A DNA stretch of 42,700 nucleotides from Cudoniella acicularis (GCA_013054445.1 JAAMPI010000343.1:1-42700), one strand, 5' to 3'; shown: positions 9,874 through 21,700, counted from the stretch's first letter. Notes: generated from the sequence alone by a model not told the origin. Translations and numbers: made by a program.

Positions 9874-11489
9874 TCAGGTCTATTAACCTTGTCTGACAAC
9901 CTCACTCGGAAATGCTCAATTTTCAGCGACGAACCTAATGTGCATATGCTTATTTAAAGGTTATTATGACATAGATTCTCATGCTATAGATCGCTATAGT
10001 ATGAATTTTTTTTTCCTACACATTGTCCTTGATCAAATGTTGTGCTACAATTTGTAGGATTGCAAATTAATATACTACGAATTATAGTACTAAAAACTGC
10101 TTTATTATGAGTCGCAGTACTAGGATTTGTAGTACTACAATTTTTTCTGCTATAATTTCTAGGTTCAGCAGTTAATTGTATTCCCTCTATTAATAGCGCA
10201 TGTTCGGTCATTCATAATGCTGAATTACTACTCACGTGCACAGAGTTCAAAACAAAACCCCTGCCTTGTCACCTCGCCTCACTCTTACTCACCTTAGGTT
10301 ATCTAGTAAGGCGGCCGTGCGCACCTTTCCAAACAGAAACAGACCTCTTTCATGCTAGGATTGATGTGTGACAACCAAACGTTCTTCAGAGTCATGACTT
10401 TGCACCTGAGCTTAAGGGGGAACCTGCGCTTCTTGCGGACAGGAACCGAAATGGGTTCCTATTATTGTGGTAATGCTTACCGGGACAGCTTTTAGCTTCA
10501 TATAAACGTATTACATCTTATAGTTGCACTACCTCTGCTATTTTTTGAAGTGGATATAGAAGATGGAGGGTTTATGAAGATAGAAAATACTCTCCAACCA
10601 AATTTTACATTGCCTTGCCGGAACCCTGCCAAAAACTCGGTGAGGCCGCAGGTCACTCTTGCATAAATTATTTAATTTACTAAGAGCGTACCTGAGGAGA
10701 TTCATTCAATTCCTAGCAAGGTTGGATGGCGTCGGCGCTGGCAAAAGGAGGTGTGAGATATGATGTGACAACCTTTAGTATATCCAAGGTGGTATACCCG
10801 AAGACGATGCAGCACCAAGGGAGGAGTCACAGAGGAAGTTCATGCAGAGAGCATCACGCCGCAGTATCATCCTGTTAGTATCTCTATTCGTACCGTGTCA
10901 ATATTACAGACGGCAAGGTATGCTGCAGTAGTCAGGTTTACGTAAAGAGCAACGCCAGGCGGCGGTATAAAGGGTTCAAGTAAGAACATCCGAGATGACT
11001 TTGCCTCGTGTGTTGTTTGTGTGTCCTCCTACCCTCCGTCGCCTAGCACTGCTATGAGAATAGTATCATTTATCGATTACTACTACAAAGCAGCATTTGA
11101 GAGTGACGTTTTGTAATAAAGAGTTGAATAAGTACTTAGATTGATGTCAAAATAAAGTTTAATTGTAAGTATGTAATTGGTCGTTTAGTTTCGTGCAGCT
11201 CTTATTAACAAGGATCCATAATCGGCCCCAAGGAAACCCGTGTCACCTTTTTTCAATCCACCAGAACTTTTACCTGGTGGTAGTCGTAGCCAAGGAGCCC
11301 GAACGGGCCCCCCGGCCTACCGAGCTTCAAGGGAGCCAAAACGAGCCCCCTCCAGATGCTCCGATTTAATGCATGCTCAAGCTTACTTAGCTTGTGCTTA
11401 CCCTCGGCTCAGACTAAAGAAGCAGCAGCTCAGGTCCGAAGACGGAAATGGAAAATGCCATGACAGCATTCCCATGTGAGATTCACTGT
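9874..11489. other. Long stretch without a supported gene
   Basis: Both strands were read and no family features were found. TGTGACAAC words at about 10366 and 10764 resemble the start of some fungal LTRs, but no matching second end or primer-binding site was seen. Copy 2 of the dispersed repeat lies at 11406-11452. Confidence 0.4.
11406..11452 (+). repeat. Dispersed repeat, copy 2
   Basis: Matches 3108-3159 in inverted orientation (GGCTCAG, then GCTCAGGTCCGAAGACGGAA). It abuts the 3' end of the Fot1/pogo-like relic, so the repeat may belong to that or to a nested element. Confidence 0.5.
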
Positions 11490-12165
11490 TATAGGATCGA
11501 AGACAGTTGTAAGCTACTATAGGCTAAAAGCGTCACTACTCTAGCTATTACTCGACGTATCAAAGAAGAAGTCGCCCGAATCTTCGAGTTCCTCTACCTA
11601 GGTATCATATAAATCGTGTGATTCGCCTTTATATATCAAAGTCGCAGGTATCGCTCGTCTAGCAGCAGAAACACAGGTAAGAAGTGAGATAAATTCCCTA
11701 CCTCTATCCTATATAGCTTGGCGCACTCGTCCCGATTTATATGCTTCCTGCAATATAATCCTTTTTAGGGTCTTTAGGAGCCTGATCAGGAACCATTTCT
11801 CGTCCTAATTATAGACTTTTTTGGCAGATATATTATACTTTTCGATGGCTTAGAGCAACTATAGTAAAAAGGACACGTTAGCGACTATATTCTCTAAAGT
11901 ATAGAAAAGTAGCGCGAAAAAACACCTAACCAAGTCATAAAATAGTTTATATATAGGTCTATATTCGCCCTTGATGCGTAAATTATCAATATTAGGTAAG
12001 TATAAGCTATTTAACTTACTTTAGTGACGGCGGCAAAAGTCAGACACTCAGTTCTTCCCTACATCACGTCTAACCATCTCCTCTACGAAGCTCTTGATCA
12101 TCGAACTAGTCGGAGGGATCCCGCGCTCAGTCAAGCGGGAATTCGAGTACATCCTACAATGTACT
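11490..12165 (-). pseudogene. Fot1/pogo-like transposase fragment (Tc1/mariner, DDE_1)
   Basis: The minus strand gives, through stops, RLTERGIPPTSSMIKSFVEE and VRRDVGKN-stop-VSDFCRR (a CENP-B/Tc5-like HTH region). Next come LPNIDNLRIKGEYRPIYKLF, IEKYNISAKKVYN-stop-DEKWFL (first Asp of the DDE domain), REFISLLTCVSAARRAIPA, and LIYKGESHDLYDT-stop-VEEL, ending near SSDAFSL. This order is diagnostic of Fot1/pogo transposases. Nearly all stops stand for Trp (GKN-W, DT-W) or Gln (YN-Q-DEK, AI-Q-D), as expected from C-to-T change at CpA on either strand. The remaining DDE domain and the terminal repeats are missing. Confidence 0.75.
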
Positions 12166-12609
12166 GTACGATTATTTGGTTGGTTTTATGGTAGTAGCTG
12201 TAACTTGAGCGAAGGTGCGGCAAATGTTTGGTGTTGAGGTCCCCACTAGAGCAAGTTACGAGTTACTTGGGCTTCGGGAGTAGTGAGCACAGCTGCCACA
12301 CACTGCGGCGGCGGCTTGCCGACGATTAAGGCCCGAACCCCTGATCTCAATCTCACAGTTAGACCGATCAGCAGTGCTATGGCAGGGAGGAACGCTGTGT
12401 ACCACTAAATCCGCTCCTTTTGGTAAGTAGTGTCAGAATCGATGCAACATAGATAAGCCGCGGGATCATCGAGGTCCCTTGTAGATTCCTAGTGACCATC
12501 GCCGACACTTCTTCTTTTTCCAGTTATTTTGGGTTTTCAATGCCATTATTCTCATTCCTATAGACTCGTATTCAGGATCAAGTATTTGAAAAGATGAGCA
12601 CTTTACTTA
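12166..12609. other. Intergenic, no supported gene
   Basis: Only a weak tRNA-like patch (about 12325-12390, minus) was noticed and rejected. No reading frame is supported. Confidence 0.35.
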
Positions 12610-14540
12610 CTAGAGTGTCGGGATTCCTCTACAATTTTTGTCACCAACTTCACTATGCATTCTTGCATTCACGATAATAATAGCAGGTCTCATCGTAAGT
12701 TCCGCTTTTTGAAAAATCGGGGAATAAAATTGACACATCATAGAGAGAAGCATACAAGACCGACTTTCCAAAAGTCGAACGCATTTGAGGTATTGTACCA
12801 TCTGTTAATAGTTAATTAATTAATGTTTTCCTCCAAAAATATTTTAATAAGGTCTCACTCACAAAAATGTCTATGTCATTGAACGGCTCGTATTTCGTGT
12901 CTTTTCGGTTACGGTACTTAGGGGGGACTGCTCGCTTCCATGCTGACAACTAATCGAGAAATTCTTGAATTATACGAGGAGTTGTTTGTACTTGGGTACC
13001 GACACAATATATAACATGCTCAATTTTGGACTTAATCTTCCTCAGTCACATAAAATGTATGAAATTTGTCAAAGACGAATGTGGACTGGCGGGATAGTCA
13101 GCAGTGTGTTGAGCAGCGCGCTGCAAAATTTCCAGGTCTTCGACATCTTCATCAACGTCAAGCGGAAGCTATTTTAAAAACGACTTAGCGAAAGAATCAT
13201 CAGACAAACGGTAGAATTTTACTAACCTCGACATCCATATCGCTGTCTGATATAGCCGGGGGTCTGGCTGTGGGAATGTTAGCTTGAGTCTTGAATAATT
13301 GAAAAGCAGCTTGACCTAAAGCTATCGAAACCTCTCGATCCACATAATAACAAGACCAAAAAATCCTTTTATCAAGCTCCCTCTCGAAAGAGACCTCGTT
13401 ATTTCTCGACTTTCTGTGCAAACCCAATTCAATACACAGTCTCATCGCAAGTCCGACAAGAATCCTTCAACGATATGTCAGCAGATGATTGGACTGGAAA
13501 GAGCCGGACTCACCATGCACCAGGATCTTTCGGTGACCTGAGGCAATATAAAGCCATCAGCAATAAATATATTATAGAACGGGTGTCGTGAAGTTGTAGA
13601 ATAGCATTCATGTGCTGCAATGCTGCTTCGTAGTGCTGATCCGAGAAGAAGTCCCCTGTTTCGCCGGTCTTTAAATTGTCAGACAGTAAACCTAGAAATA
13701 AGATCTTGCAGTGTACATACCGTTTCCAAAAATCGACCACTGTTTGCATAAATAAGGTGTAAAATGCTTTCATCATAAAAGTCAAGGGCTTCGTCTCGGC
13801 GAGTATGCAACTCTCTGAGGCGAAGAGAATGTATGACAGGATATCGAGTCGAAAAATGTTTCATCCAGCCTTCTAGCAGCCCTATCGCCACTGCTGGGAA
13901 CACAAAAATTAGACCCATCTTCTCCGTGAGTTCAGGACTGGATATAGATTCCGCTTTAGCTCACTTTCAGGATCTAGCTCTGGGCATGGAGCCTTTTGGC
14001 TGCTTATGACAGATCCTAGAACACGACCCAACGAGACTGTAGGTGTCCCTTTCATGTAGTGTATGCCAGCGTTCGATGCAAGGTCTCTAACAGCATTTAT
14101 CAAAGTGTCGGTCTCCCCGGTCTGTGGAACGTCCGGCGTTTGGTGCGCTTTTTGAAATTCGTATTGTTTTTGTTTCCAGTGGTCGTCACCAACACTGTTG
14201 TATCCTAGACCGGATAGAAATGATTCAAGCTCTGCAATGCGATCTTCAAGGGCATTGATGTATAATTTATTCTGATTTGGTTTAGGGGCCAGATGGGCTT
14301 TGTAGTGGCACCGAAGTCCCAGTCTCCTACATGTCGAACAGGAGTCTTGAGCACCGTCGCACTAAATCCTTAGCTTATGAGTTCTAAGATTGATGCTTTA
14401 ACAAATACCTTTTTCTTTCGAGCTCTGCATCTTTGGCATGCCAGCGCAACTCTGGCACGTTTTAGAGAGGGGCGCTCTTCGTACTCTTCGGAGGATCTCT
14501 TGTCGCGTTCATTTGGCTCATCACCCGTAGAACGATCCAT
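12610..14540 (-). pseudogene. Zn2Cys6 transcription factor gene, decayed
   Basis: From the ATG at 14538-14540 the gene encodes a perfect binuclear zinc cluster, Cys 35, 38, 45, 52, 55 and 62 (ACQRCRARKKK, CDGAQDSCSTCRRLGLRC), split by a 47-bp intron (14362-14408). A Fungal_trans domain follows: GWMKHFSTRYPVIHS, ILHLIYANSGRFLET, HYEAALQHMNAILQLHDT, VGLAMRLCIELGLHRKS, DKRIFWSCYYVDREVSIAL, RPPAISDSDMDVE. Phase-consistent introns are 13669-13720, 13465-13513, 13268-13315, 13169-13226 and 12802-12862. Lesions: an unresolved frame change at about 13930, a TGA at 13046-13048 (probably Arg before LRKI), a TAG at 12950-12952 (Gln of FLD-Q-LSAW), and loss of the C-terminus after 12610. It was once a nuclear regulator and is now most likely inactive. 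Confidence 0.75.
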
Positions 14541-17099
14541 TTCGTCTGAGTTTGAATGTTTATTGTTCTGAATGCAGTTTCCAGATCATGGCCGTATCAG
14601 TGATTTTGGTAGTCCCGACGAAAATGGGAGTAGTTCTGATTGATAAGAAAGCAGATTTTGGAATCCAAAAAGATTCCCATCCCGTCGGAGCAGATTAAGT
14701 GGGTGCCGTGACCAGGGTAGCTTCCAGCTCCAGTCATCTTTCCAATATTTTCATATATTAGGAACACGAAGGGCTTGCTTTTTGTGGGGTATAGCGTTTC
14801 TGAAATTATCGGATCGAGAGTGGGGTTGAAGTTATGGAATAGTGGGACTTTCCAGAGAAACTCGGACCTCGTAGCGTACTGAACACCTGGAAATCGGGGA
14901 CACTGGGCCTTGCAGGGGTGACATTTGTGACCAGGTACGGAGGAGACATGTCGGGTATCCTGGTTCCTTATCTAGGTGGAGGCTCAGTATCAAAATATAC
15001 TAATCTAGAATGCATCATGCAGGGTACTAGAACTTACTAGTTGTGACTTTTTCGAAGTATTCTCAAACCTAAAGCTGTGAATTAACGTGAAACGTCAAAG
15101 ATTCTCAAATTATTCGTATCAATTCTCTCTGTATTTACCTCATTCATAAGTGAGTCGGTGTGTTTCTCCTTGCACCATACTGCATCTTCTTTTGTTTGGC
15201 GTCTTAGCGTTTAACGCTTTTCCTGCTATTCCAAAAGTCTCCACCCCAGCTTTAAAAATAAGCCCTCTCCAGGACTCTTTTCGAGGCCCTAAGATGCATC
15301 ACGTGGGAACTTCGACTCTGTCTTATCAAACTAATCCACTCAACTGAATCAACCCCGTGATGGCCCCCCAATTGATGTAAATGCGGATGTCAGGCACTCG
15401 ATATCCCGAATGGAACTTGGATCAGGTAATGCAGAGATCGTTGGAGATATCAAATGCGAAAAAAAGGTAACGATCTCATTGAGTGAACTGTATCGCAGTC
15501 TCGACTTTTCCAAGTAGTTGGAAATTTGATTTTGTAGTTGTTTTAATTATTTGATGTGTTTTGCACCCTTCATGAATTGATGCGTAACTTTCCAGGCCTC
15601 ACTTCGCTAAATTTTCAGGGGCACCAACACAAAAGGATTCCTGGTCTATACTTGGAATTCTCCGCCATGTTATTCGTGACTAAAATTACCCATGATTAAG
15701 GTCATTAATTCCATTCTTTGCAAGACTCCCAAGGTCAATTATAGCATACCAAAATCCAAACGTTGAAACATCTTGCGTCGGCCATCTAGGGGATCTCCTA
15801 GTCGAAAATAGGGGCAATGTCTGCGTGTCAAATACTCGTACAACCCAATCAATATAATGCAGAAAGAGAAAATTGGACATTGAGACCATAACGATCACGA
15901 GCATTTATTAGGCAAACAAGTGAGGTTTGGATTGAACAGGAATGGGGAGTTTGAAGAGGAAAGGGGGTTTTTGTGGCCCAAGCCTTCGACGGGGCAGAAA
16001 ACTTCGGGAGAAGCCACGTCTCTCTGAAAATTGGAAACTTCTCATATACATACTGTATCCCCAAAACAGAAATAAAACATGTTTCAATCATATTCCGCTG
16101 TCAGAAAAGTAACTGCGATACACTTACCGAAGCACTCGCTTCCAGCCACAGCTTTACACATAAAACACTTGAAAATCACAAACCAAGTGCAAAATAAAAC
16201 TTCAAAGCAAATAGTTTCTAAGCCTCAATATATAAATTACTTCGGATTTGTTAATTGCTTTGCTGTGTAAACTGTGGTTCAAGTGGTGCAATTTAGAAGT
16301 GTCGCCTGTCAATTCACGCCGCGTCCGTTTCGGGGAAAACCCAATTATCGATGCAGGGGAAAGAAAACGATCAAGTTTGCCTGCCTCGGCTCCCGATTCG
16401 AAGACAAAAAGAGTCTCAACTTCTATTACTGTTAATATTTTTGTGTTTGAGTAAAGATTCAAAGGAGCTGCAGAGAAAAGGGGAGAAGATTTAACCCGGT
16501 TGCGACCTTCTCAACAACCCACTACAGCTTAGTCGCATGCATCGATGCAGAGTATATTGTCCAAAAATAACCTAATAGGCATTCGAACAATCAAGATGAC
16601 TCTGTTCATAGTCCTCCGACGATTGGAACGGCTCGTGTGGAACAGCTCGTCTACCTCTAAGGTCGTAAGATGCTGTACTTGTACTACGTCTGTAACTTGC
16701 GGGGCCCCGAGAGGCCCAACAGAACTCACCTACCAATTATAGTCTCAGCTATATTAACTTGAAGAATAGGAATGTTCGCTCGTTCATTCCTTCCCGACAT
16801 AGAGTGTTGCTACCGAGAAAGATCGTCGAACCAGATTCTTGGGACGAATTTCACGAGGGGGTGCACGTGGTGGAGTGTTGTAGGGCTGCAACAATTTGCA
16901 CAGGCCCCCATCCTTTCTTGTACAGCCCGGCTACGTGAAAATAAATCCGAGTAGGGCATGGAACTCGACGCAACACATTTTTTGCTGTCTAGAATGAGAG
17001 ACGAGGTTCTAGAAAAAAGGATAGAGATGCAATCTGAGATAACGCGACAGACAAAATTTCTGGAATCTCCAAGCAGGCCCCCATAGGGTTAGCCAAATC
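14541..17099. other. Long stretch without a supported gene
   Basis: Contains the former upstream region of the zinc-cluster gene. Frames at 15150-15347, 15686-16091 and 16202-16462 were read. They lack ATG starts, introns or family motifs, and I see no gene. Confidence 0.4.
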
Positions 17100-17160
17100 C
17101 AAGAGCAGTCGCTGAGTCCAAGTCCGGATTCAAGTCCAAAATTAATCACAGCTGGACATG
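17100..17160. repeat. Short AGTCC-rich tract
   Basis: AGTCC words recur in GAGTCCAAGTCCGGATTCAA followed by GTCCAAA. A longer, more degenerate tract of the same kind lies near 7190-7400. Confidence 0.3.
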
Positions 17161-18507
17161 GATCTAGCTAAACTCACAGGCCCTGGTCCTTAGTAATGAG
17201 AAATCACTACACTGGTGACCTCGTGTTGACGACATGCCTTAGGGTACACAACATGAATCACTGCATGTCGGGAATCCTTCTACCCGACATGCTTGCCTAG
17301 GTCCCCACGAGTGATGGCTTATCAGCACTTGCGTCATTTTGAACTTTTGACAATTATAATCAATCGCGCTTAAAAAGGTTAAAGTGAATGGAAATCTCCC
17401 AATTGCTCAGTCTAAAGAGGGCTAGAACTTCTAGAAAATGAACAAAGGAGAGAAAGTAGAGGTTGGATGATTAATTCTATCATCCAAACTCTACGCGTCC
17501 ATACCAAGTCCATCCTGTAATGCTGACTGCAAAAATTAGATTAAAAATAGATTTGGTTTTTACATGTCTTGACAACTTTTGAGGAACTACATTTAAGCGC
17601 CCGGCAATCAGCCATGGAAGACCAGTAAAAGAAAACTATGTAGGAATGGTAAGCCTCAAGGCTCGGAGACTTTTACGAAATATGCAGTGGATCATATCGA
17701 GATGCAGAAAAGACAAGGCTCAGCTAGAGAGTGGCCAAAGCCAGCCGACCAGAACCCCTATTATATCAGTTACTACCATGCCGCCAAACGGCCCGAATTG
17801 CATCACATTCATGTAGTGGCCATATTGTCGTCGTCATATAGCTGGTGGGTATCTGTGCAGAAGACTGTGCCTTCACATCGCCACTTCCTCTTACTGCCTT
17901 GAGGCTTCACTTCATTGCCTTATTCATGATGCTCACATGAGCACCATCCTCCATGAGAGGTGGGGGCAGCTGGGGCCGACGTTCATCGCAGAGGGATAAT
18001 GCAGGACGTCGAAAATAACAGAAGAGCCCTCGCTGAGATAAATTTCGGCACATATTTACGCCCCCGAATTTCACGTAGAGTGGAAGGAATCTAGACCACC
18101 TTCTTGTTTCGATCTTCTTGGTGATGTTGAGGTTCCTAATATGACCACAGAAGAGAATTTTTTACGCTTCTGTGCCTGCGCACTTGGCCTGCCTGCTTGG
18201 GTTTATTTGCGAATCAATTGGACAGAATAGGAATGTTCACTTATTCTGCACTTGAAGGGCCCAATTCTGAGCCCATCCCCCTGGGGTGGGACTGCTAGCC
18301 ACTCAATCCAACGCTAGATCAAGGAGGATTCCTGCCCATGCATTGCAAAGTATTATAGATGAACAACCTTTTCGAATTTTTAGAAAACATCTTCATTCTT
18401 CCAAAACTCAGCGACTCTCTTTTGTCCAAGTCATTTTGAAAATTACCCAAAACTTTTTAGGGATTTTCACATTTTCCATACATCCCCGCCAAGCACATGG
18501 GCCTATC
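17161..18507. other. Stretch without a supported gene; two perfect or near-perfect hairpins
   Basis: No gene is seen. CATGTCGGG and CCCGACATG form a 9-bp perfect inverted repeat at about 17264-17292. A second, longer inverted repeat lies at 17456-17494. The end of this stretch is the upstream region of the small gene at 18508. Confidence 0.4.
17456..17494. repeat. Inverted repeat, 16-bp arms with 7-bp loop
   Basis: GTAGAGGTTGGATGAT and ATCATCCAAACTCTAC pair at 15 of 16 positions around a 7-base loop (TAATTCT). Confidence 0.5.
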
Positions 18508-18786
18508 ATGTCGGACAAAAAGGTTTCTCGTGGCAAAGCTTCATCCCCTGATGGTGCCAAAATTGGGTAGGCTCTTGTTCTCGGTGTTTCAGTGACAAAG
18601 AAATTGACTTAATACCACAGAGGAGAAAACGATACCAAGAGCTCTTCTCACAAAAAGGGTGCCAGGAAGCATAGGAAGCAACAACACTGGAGTTCACAGT
18701 TACATCAATGGATTTATGAGGTTGCAGATGGCAATTTGACATTTGGCGAAAGGCTGGAAAAGATGAAAGCAGAAGGACGGATGTGA
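18508..18786 (+). CDS. Small basic protein, two exons, unrecognised
   Basis: Exon 1 (18508-18566) starts at ATG (MSDKKVSRGKASSPDGAKIG). A 54-bp intron (18567-18620, GTAGGC...ACCACAG with an upstream TTGACTTAAT branch-like site) leads in phase to exon 2 (18621-18786). The spliced frame is 225 bases, 74 residues plus a stop. The protein has a Lys/Arg/Ser-rich first half (HKKGARKHRKQQ) and an amphipathic second half (LHQWIYEVADG, FGERLEKMKAEGRM) that could form helices. I do not recognise a family. Support is the exact phase match, the consensus-like splice sites and the protein-like composition. It ends 164 bases from the end of the convergent carboxylesterase gene. Confidence 0.55.
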
Positions 18787-18949
18787 TGGAAACGACGACA
18801 AGGCCATAGTTTTGAAGACAGCATATATCAGCATACGAAGAGTACGCAATGTTGTTAAATCAATGGTACATTCCAGAGAATATTTCGAGGCTACTCAAAC
18901 TGTCTACGCTTGTAGAAGTCTTCTGCGCTTAAGCAACATGGTTTCAACA

Positions 18950-20781
18950 TTACTGATTCATGGCAATGACCAATGTTCTCCAGAAGTCACACCTTTCCGC
19001 TTCATCTTGTGGAATTTCCTCCATCTGCGTAGCGTTCGTTTGCAAAAGCAGCCTTCTACTCCCATTTCTTCCATCATCAAGAGCGTCCCACTTCGGTGCG
19101 CTTGAATATTTGTAGCTGTTCGGATTCAAGCCTCTTACAAAGCTGATCCAGTAGTTCATGACAACTGGAATGATTTCAGAATTGTAAGTTTTGTAGCTTG
19201 AGTTAACATTATCATTTGCATTTCCGAGCCCGAAGATTGCCGGCGATTCGAAGGTATGTGGTACACCAAGGCCCCCTTGAACATTGTTGGCTTGGAGCAC
19301 GTTGTAACGGTAGTTCCATACCCTGTACTCGTTTGCCGCCGAAAAGGCTTGGGATATGTAATTACCAGGACACGTAAATGTTGATTCACCATAGGCTGCC
19401 GAAGCAGAAGGAAAGTAAGCGGCGTGCTTAGGCAATGGTGGCATCAGCGGATATTCTGCATTGATTGCTTCTGCGTCCGAATCTGTGAGATTGGGATAAT
19501 TGTTCTGAAAGAAAGTCGCGACGTCGGCCGGGCTTGAAGCATTAGCCGCAAATGCGCTGCCTTCATCGGTATCATCTTAAGTTCTTAAATTAGCTAGGTA
19601 CCTTGCATAATCAGGAGTATTTGAGACGTACCTCCAAACATTATCGGTACTTTGACAAACTTCCCTTGTTCGATCAAGCGGTAAGGGTAGTCTTGGATGA
19701 ATACTCCATCGATTGTGGGAGTCCAGTAGAAACGAGGTGATGCACTTCTTCCTGGATACGGGCTTGCTATGTTCGCAGACTGGAGTGTTGCAACATCCTT
19801 AGATCTCAGACATTCCAGTTCATCAGGTGATCCGGCGCAGCCTGTAGCGTTTGCATATCTTTCAAACTGCCATTCCAAGTTGGATACTTCTGGTTGAGTT
19901 GGGAAAAACACAGATTCGCCAATGCCCCCCACGAATAGACCATCGTCACGACCACCACTGAAAATAATCAGTATATAGAATCCGGCAGACAAGAAGGCGG
20001 CCTACTAAGCAGTTAGTTGCAAGGCAACTGAGCCAGCGCCTGCCGATGCCCCGTGAATAATTACATGGCGAGGATCTCCGCCAAACTGTGAGCTGTTAGC
20101 AATTTCTCAAGGGAAGGATCAGAGAGCAGGCCTTCTCGATGTGCTTCTGGACCCAGAGCAAAGCCATTCTCTCATCAAGTAATCCAGCATTGAGATCGCC
20201 GTTCTCCCTCACTTTCTCGCTCGCCAAAAACCCCCATGATCCAACTCGATAATTGAAGTTGACGAAGACTATATTTTGCCCCGATATGGCAACCACTGTC
20301 GATCCGTTGTAGTTTGAATTGGAATTGGCCACATAACCACCTCCTTGGATATACACCCAGACTGGAAGTTTAGAATCAACCGTGGCTGCTGATGGGCCCC
20401 ACACGTTTATGAAAAGGCAGTCTTCTGCTTGTGTAGTGGATGGCAGTTTGGTGCCCGTAGCAAGACAAATCGGTTGAAACTGTGGAGCTGTTAGCCATGT
20501 TCAAATGTCTCGATCTGAAGCTTTACAGTCGTCGCATTTTGCAAACCTTCGACTACCAAAGGCTCTGCAGGAGCTCGGAATCTCAAATCGTCGACCGGGG
20601 GTGAAGCAAAACGCATCCCCAGGTACTGATTGACACCCGAACTCAGAGTTGAACCAAAATACCGTGAGTAGCCAAGATCTACTGTAGGTCCGGTGATATT
20701 AGCAACCAGACGTGTCGAATTGACCACCGAAGCTGATCCCAGTAGCATCAATATCCACATATTCCATCTCCTAAATAACAT
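18950..20781 (-). CDS. Secreted carboxylesterase / lipase type B
   Basis: Five exons (20781-20527, 20479-20132, 20085-20006, 19957-19632, 19575-18950) give 1635 bases, 544 residues. The chosen start (MLFRRWNMWILMLLGSASVV) gives a signal peptide; the frame is also open upstream. Family marks: oxyanion loop YIQGGGYV, nucleophile elbow GASAGAG (Ser215), acid in FGDDTDEG (Glu341) and base in GVPHTFESP (His443). These form the Ser-Glu-His triad of the COesterase family (PF00135), which hydrolyses ester bonds outside the cell. The four introns are 46-56 bp with CTAAC-like branch points. Intron 2 (20086-20131) starts GCCTGC instead of GT, yet splicing there is required to keep the frame and restores HIEK-FGGDPRH. 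The gene otherwise looks intact. The exact substrate cannot be told. Confidence 0.88.
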
Positions 20782-21700
20782 TTTGAAAATACACGTATGA
20801 GACAACGGGAGAAACCACATCAGCAAAAGACAAAACATGCATCCCAAATCATTATATGATAAAAAGATTAGCGGAAAGGCGCCTTCTCTTTCGAAGGCCT
20901 TCACAAACCCCATCTCGGCATAAGAGTGCGCGAGTCGGAGAAATATAACACAACTTAATTTTTATTTTGCCGGACTTTCTCATCCTCAGTATTAGGCAGT
21001 GTGGGGTGGGATGGCTTTACGAGCCCACCACCGTAGGTCTGTGCGTTCAGGGGATTTTAATTATAAATAAAAATTTAGAACTTTTAAATCATTAAAGATT
21101 TATTAATAAACCTATACTCTACTTACTTTAGTTCTTAGATCTCGAATCCCAAGTCGTAATTATTCTTTGTTGGCTGATAACTTTTAAGTGATCGTAGAGA
21201 CTTTAGTTTTCAGAACCCTGAACGCGAATTCGCGAAGCCTAGCATGGCGGGGTAGTCATCCATTGTATCAGACCTTGCTGGAACAAAACCTCCAGGGGGC
21301 CACCCAGCAAGCTGCCAATTATACAGCTTCTTCCAAGAAAATCTCCTTTAGCATGTCCTCTGCTAGAAACACCTTGTATTGGTCCAGACGGGTGCTATAT
21401 AATCGTAGTCTGTTTGTCGTCAACTAATCGGATGCGCGTGCTCTGTCGTATTTTGGTCGACGGCGTAACCTTGTGACAAGGTTTTTGAGGGCCAATGTAA
21501 GAAAAAAAAATTGATTGTAGAGCTCGTTGGATGCGTTATGCGGCGTATTGAGCTGTCGTGTTGATTCTCCGAGAAGGTTTAGAGAGGTTGGCCTTGGAAA
21601 GGGTCCTATCGGAATTTAGTTGATCCGTTCCACCATCGCACACCCCGTCCGCAACAACGACCTCAAATCCGTTAATTGAGTTTCGTCTTAAATGTATCTC
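20782..21700. other. Intergenic, no supported gene
   Basis: Upstream region of the carboxylesterase and anonymous sequence. The frame at 21188-21427 has no family features. Confidence 0.4.

Noticed and set aside
10360..11140. Possible solo LTR (TGTGACAACC words)
   Set aside because: No paired LTR, target duplication or primer-binding site was found; the word alone is weak.
12320..12395. tRNA-like patch on the minus strand (GGGGTTCGGGCC with an upstream TAGCACTGCTGATCGG)
   Set aside because: The T loop departs from the consensus and no register gives U33 with a paired anticodon stem. At best it is a degenerate relic.
15150..15347. Frame with a hydrophobic N-terminus
   Set aside because: It starts with GTG, which is not used in fungal nuclear genes, and it has no homology features.
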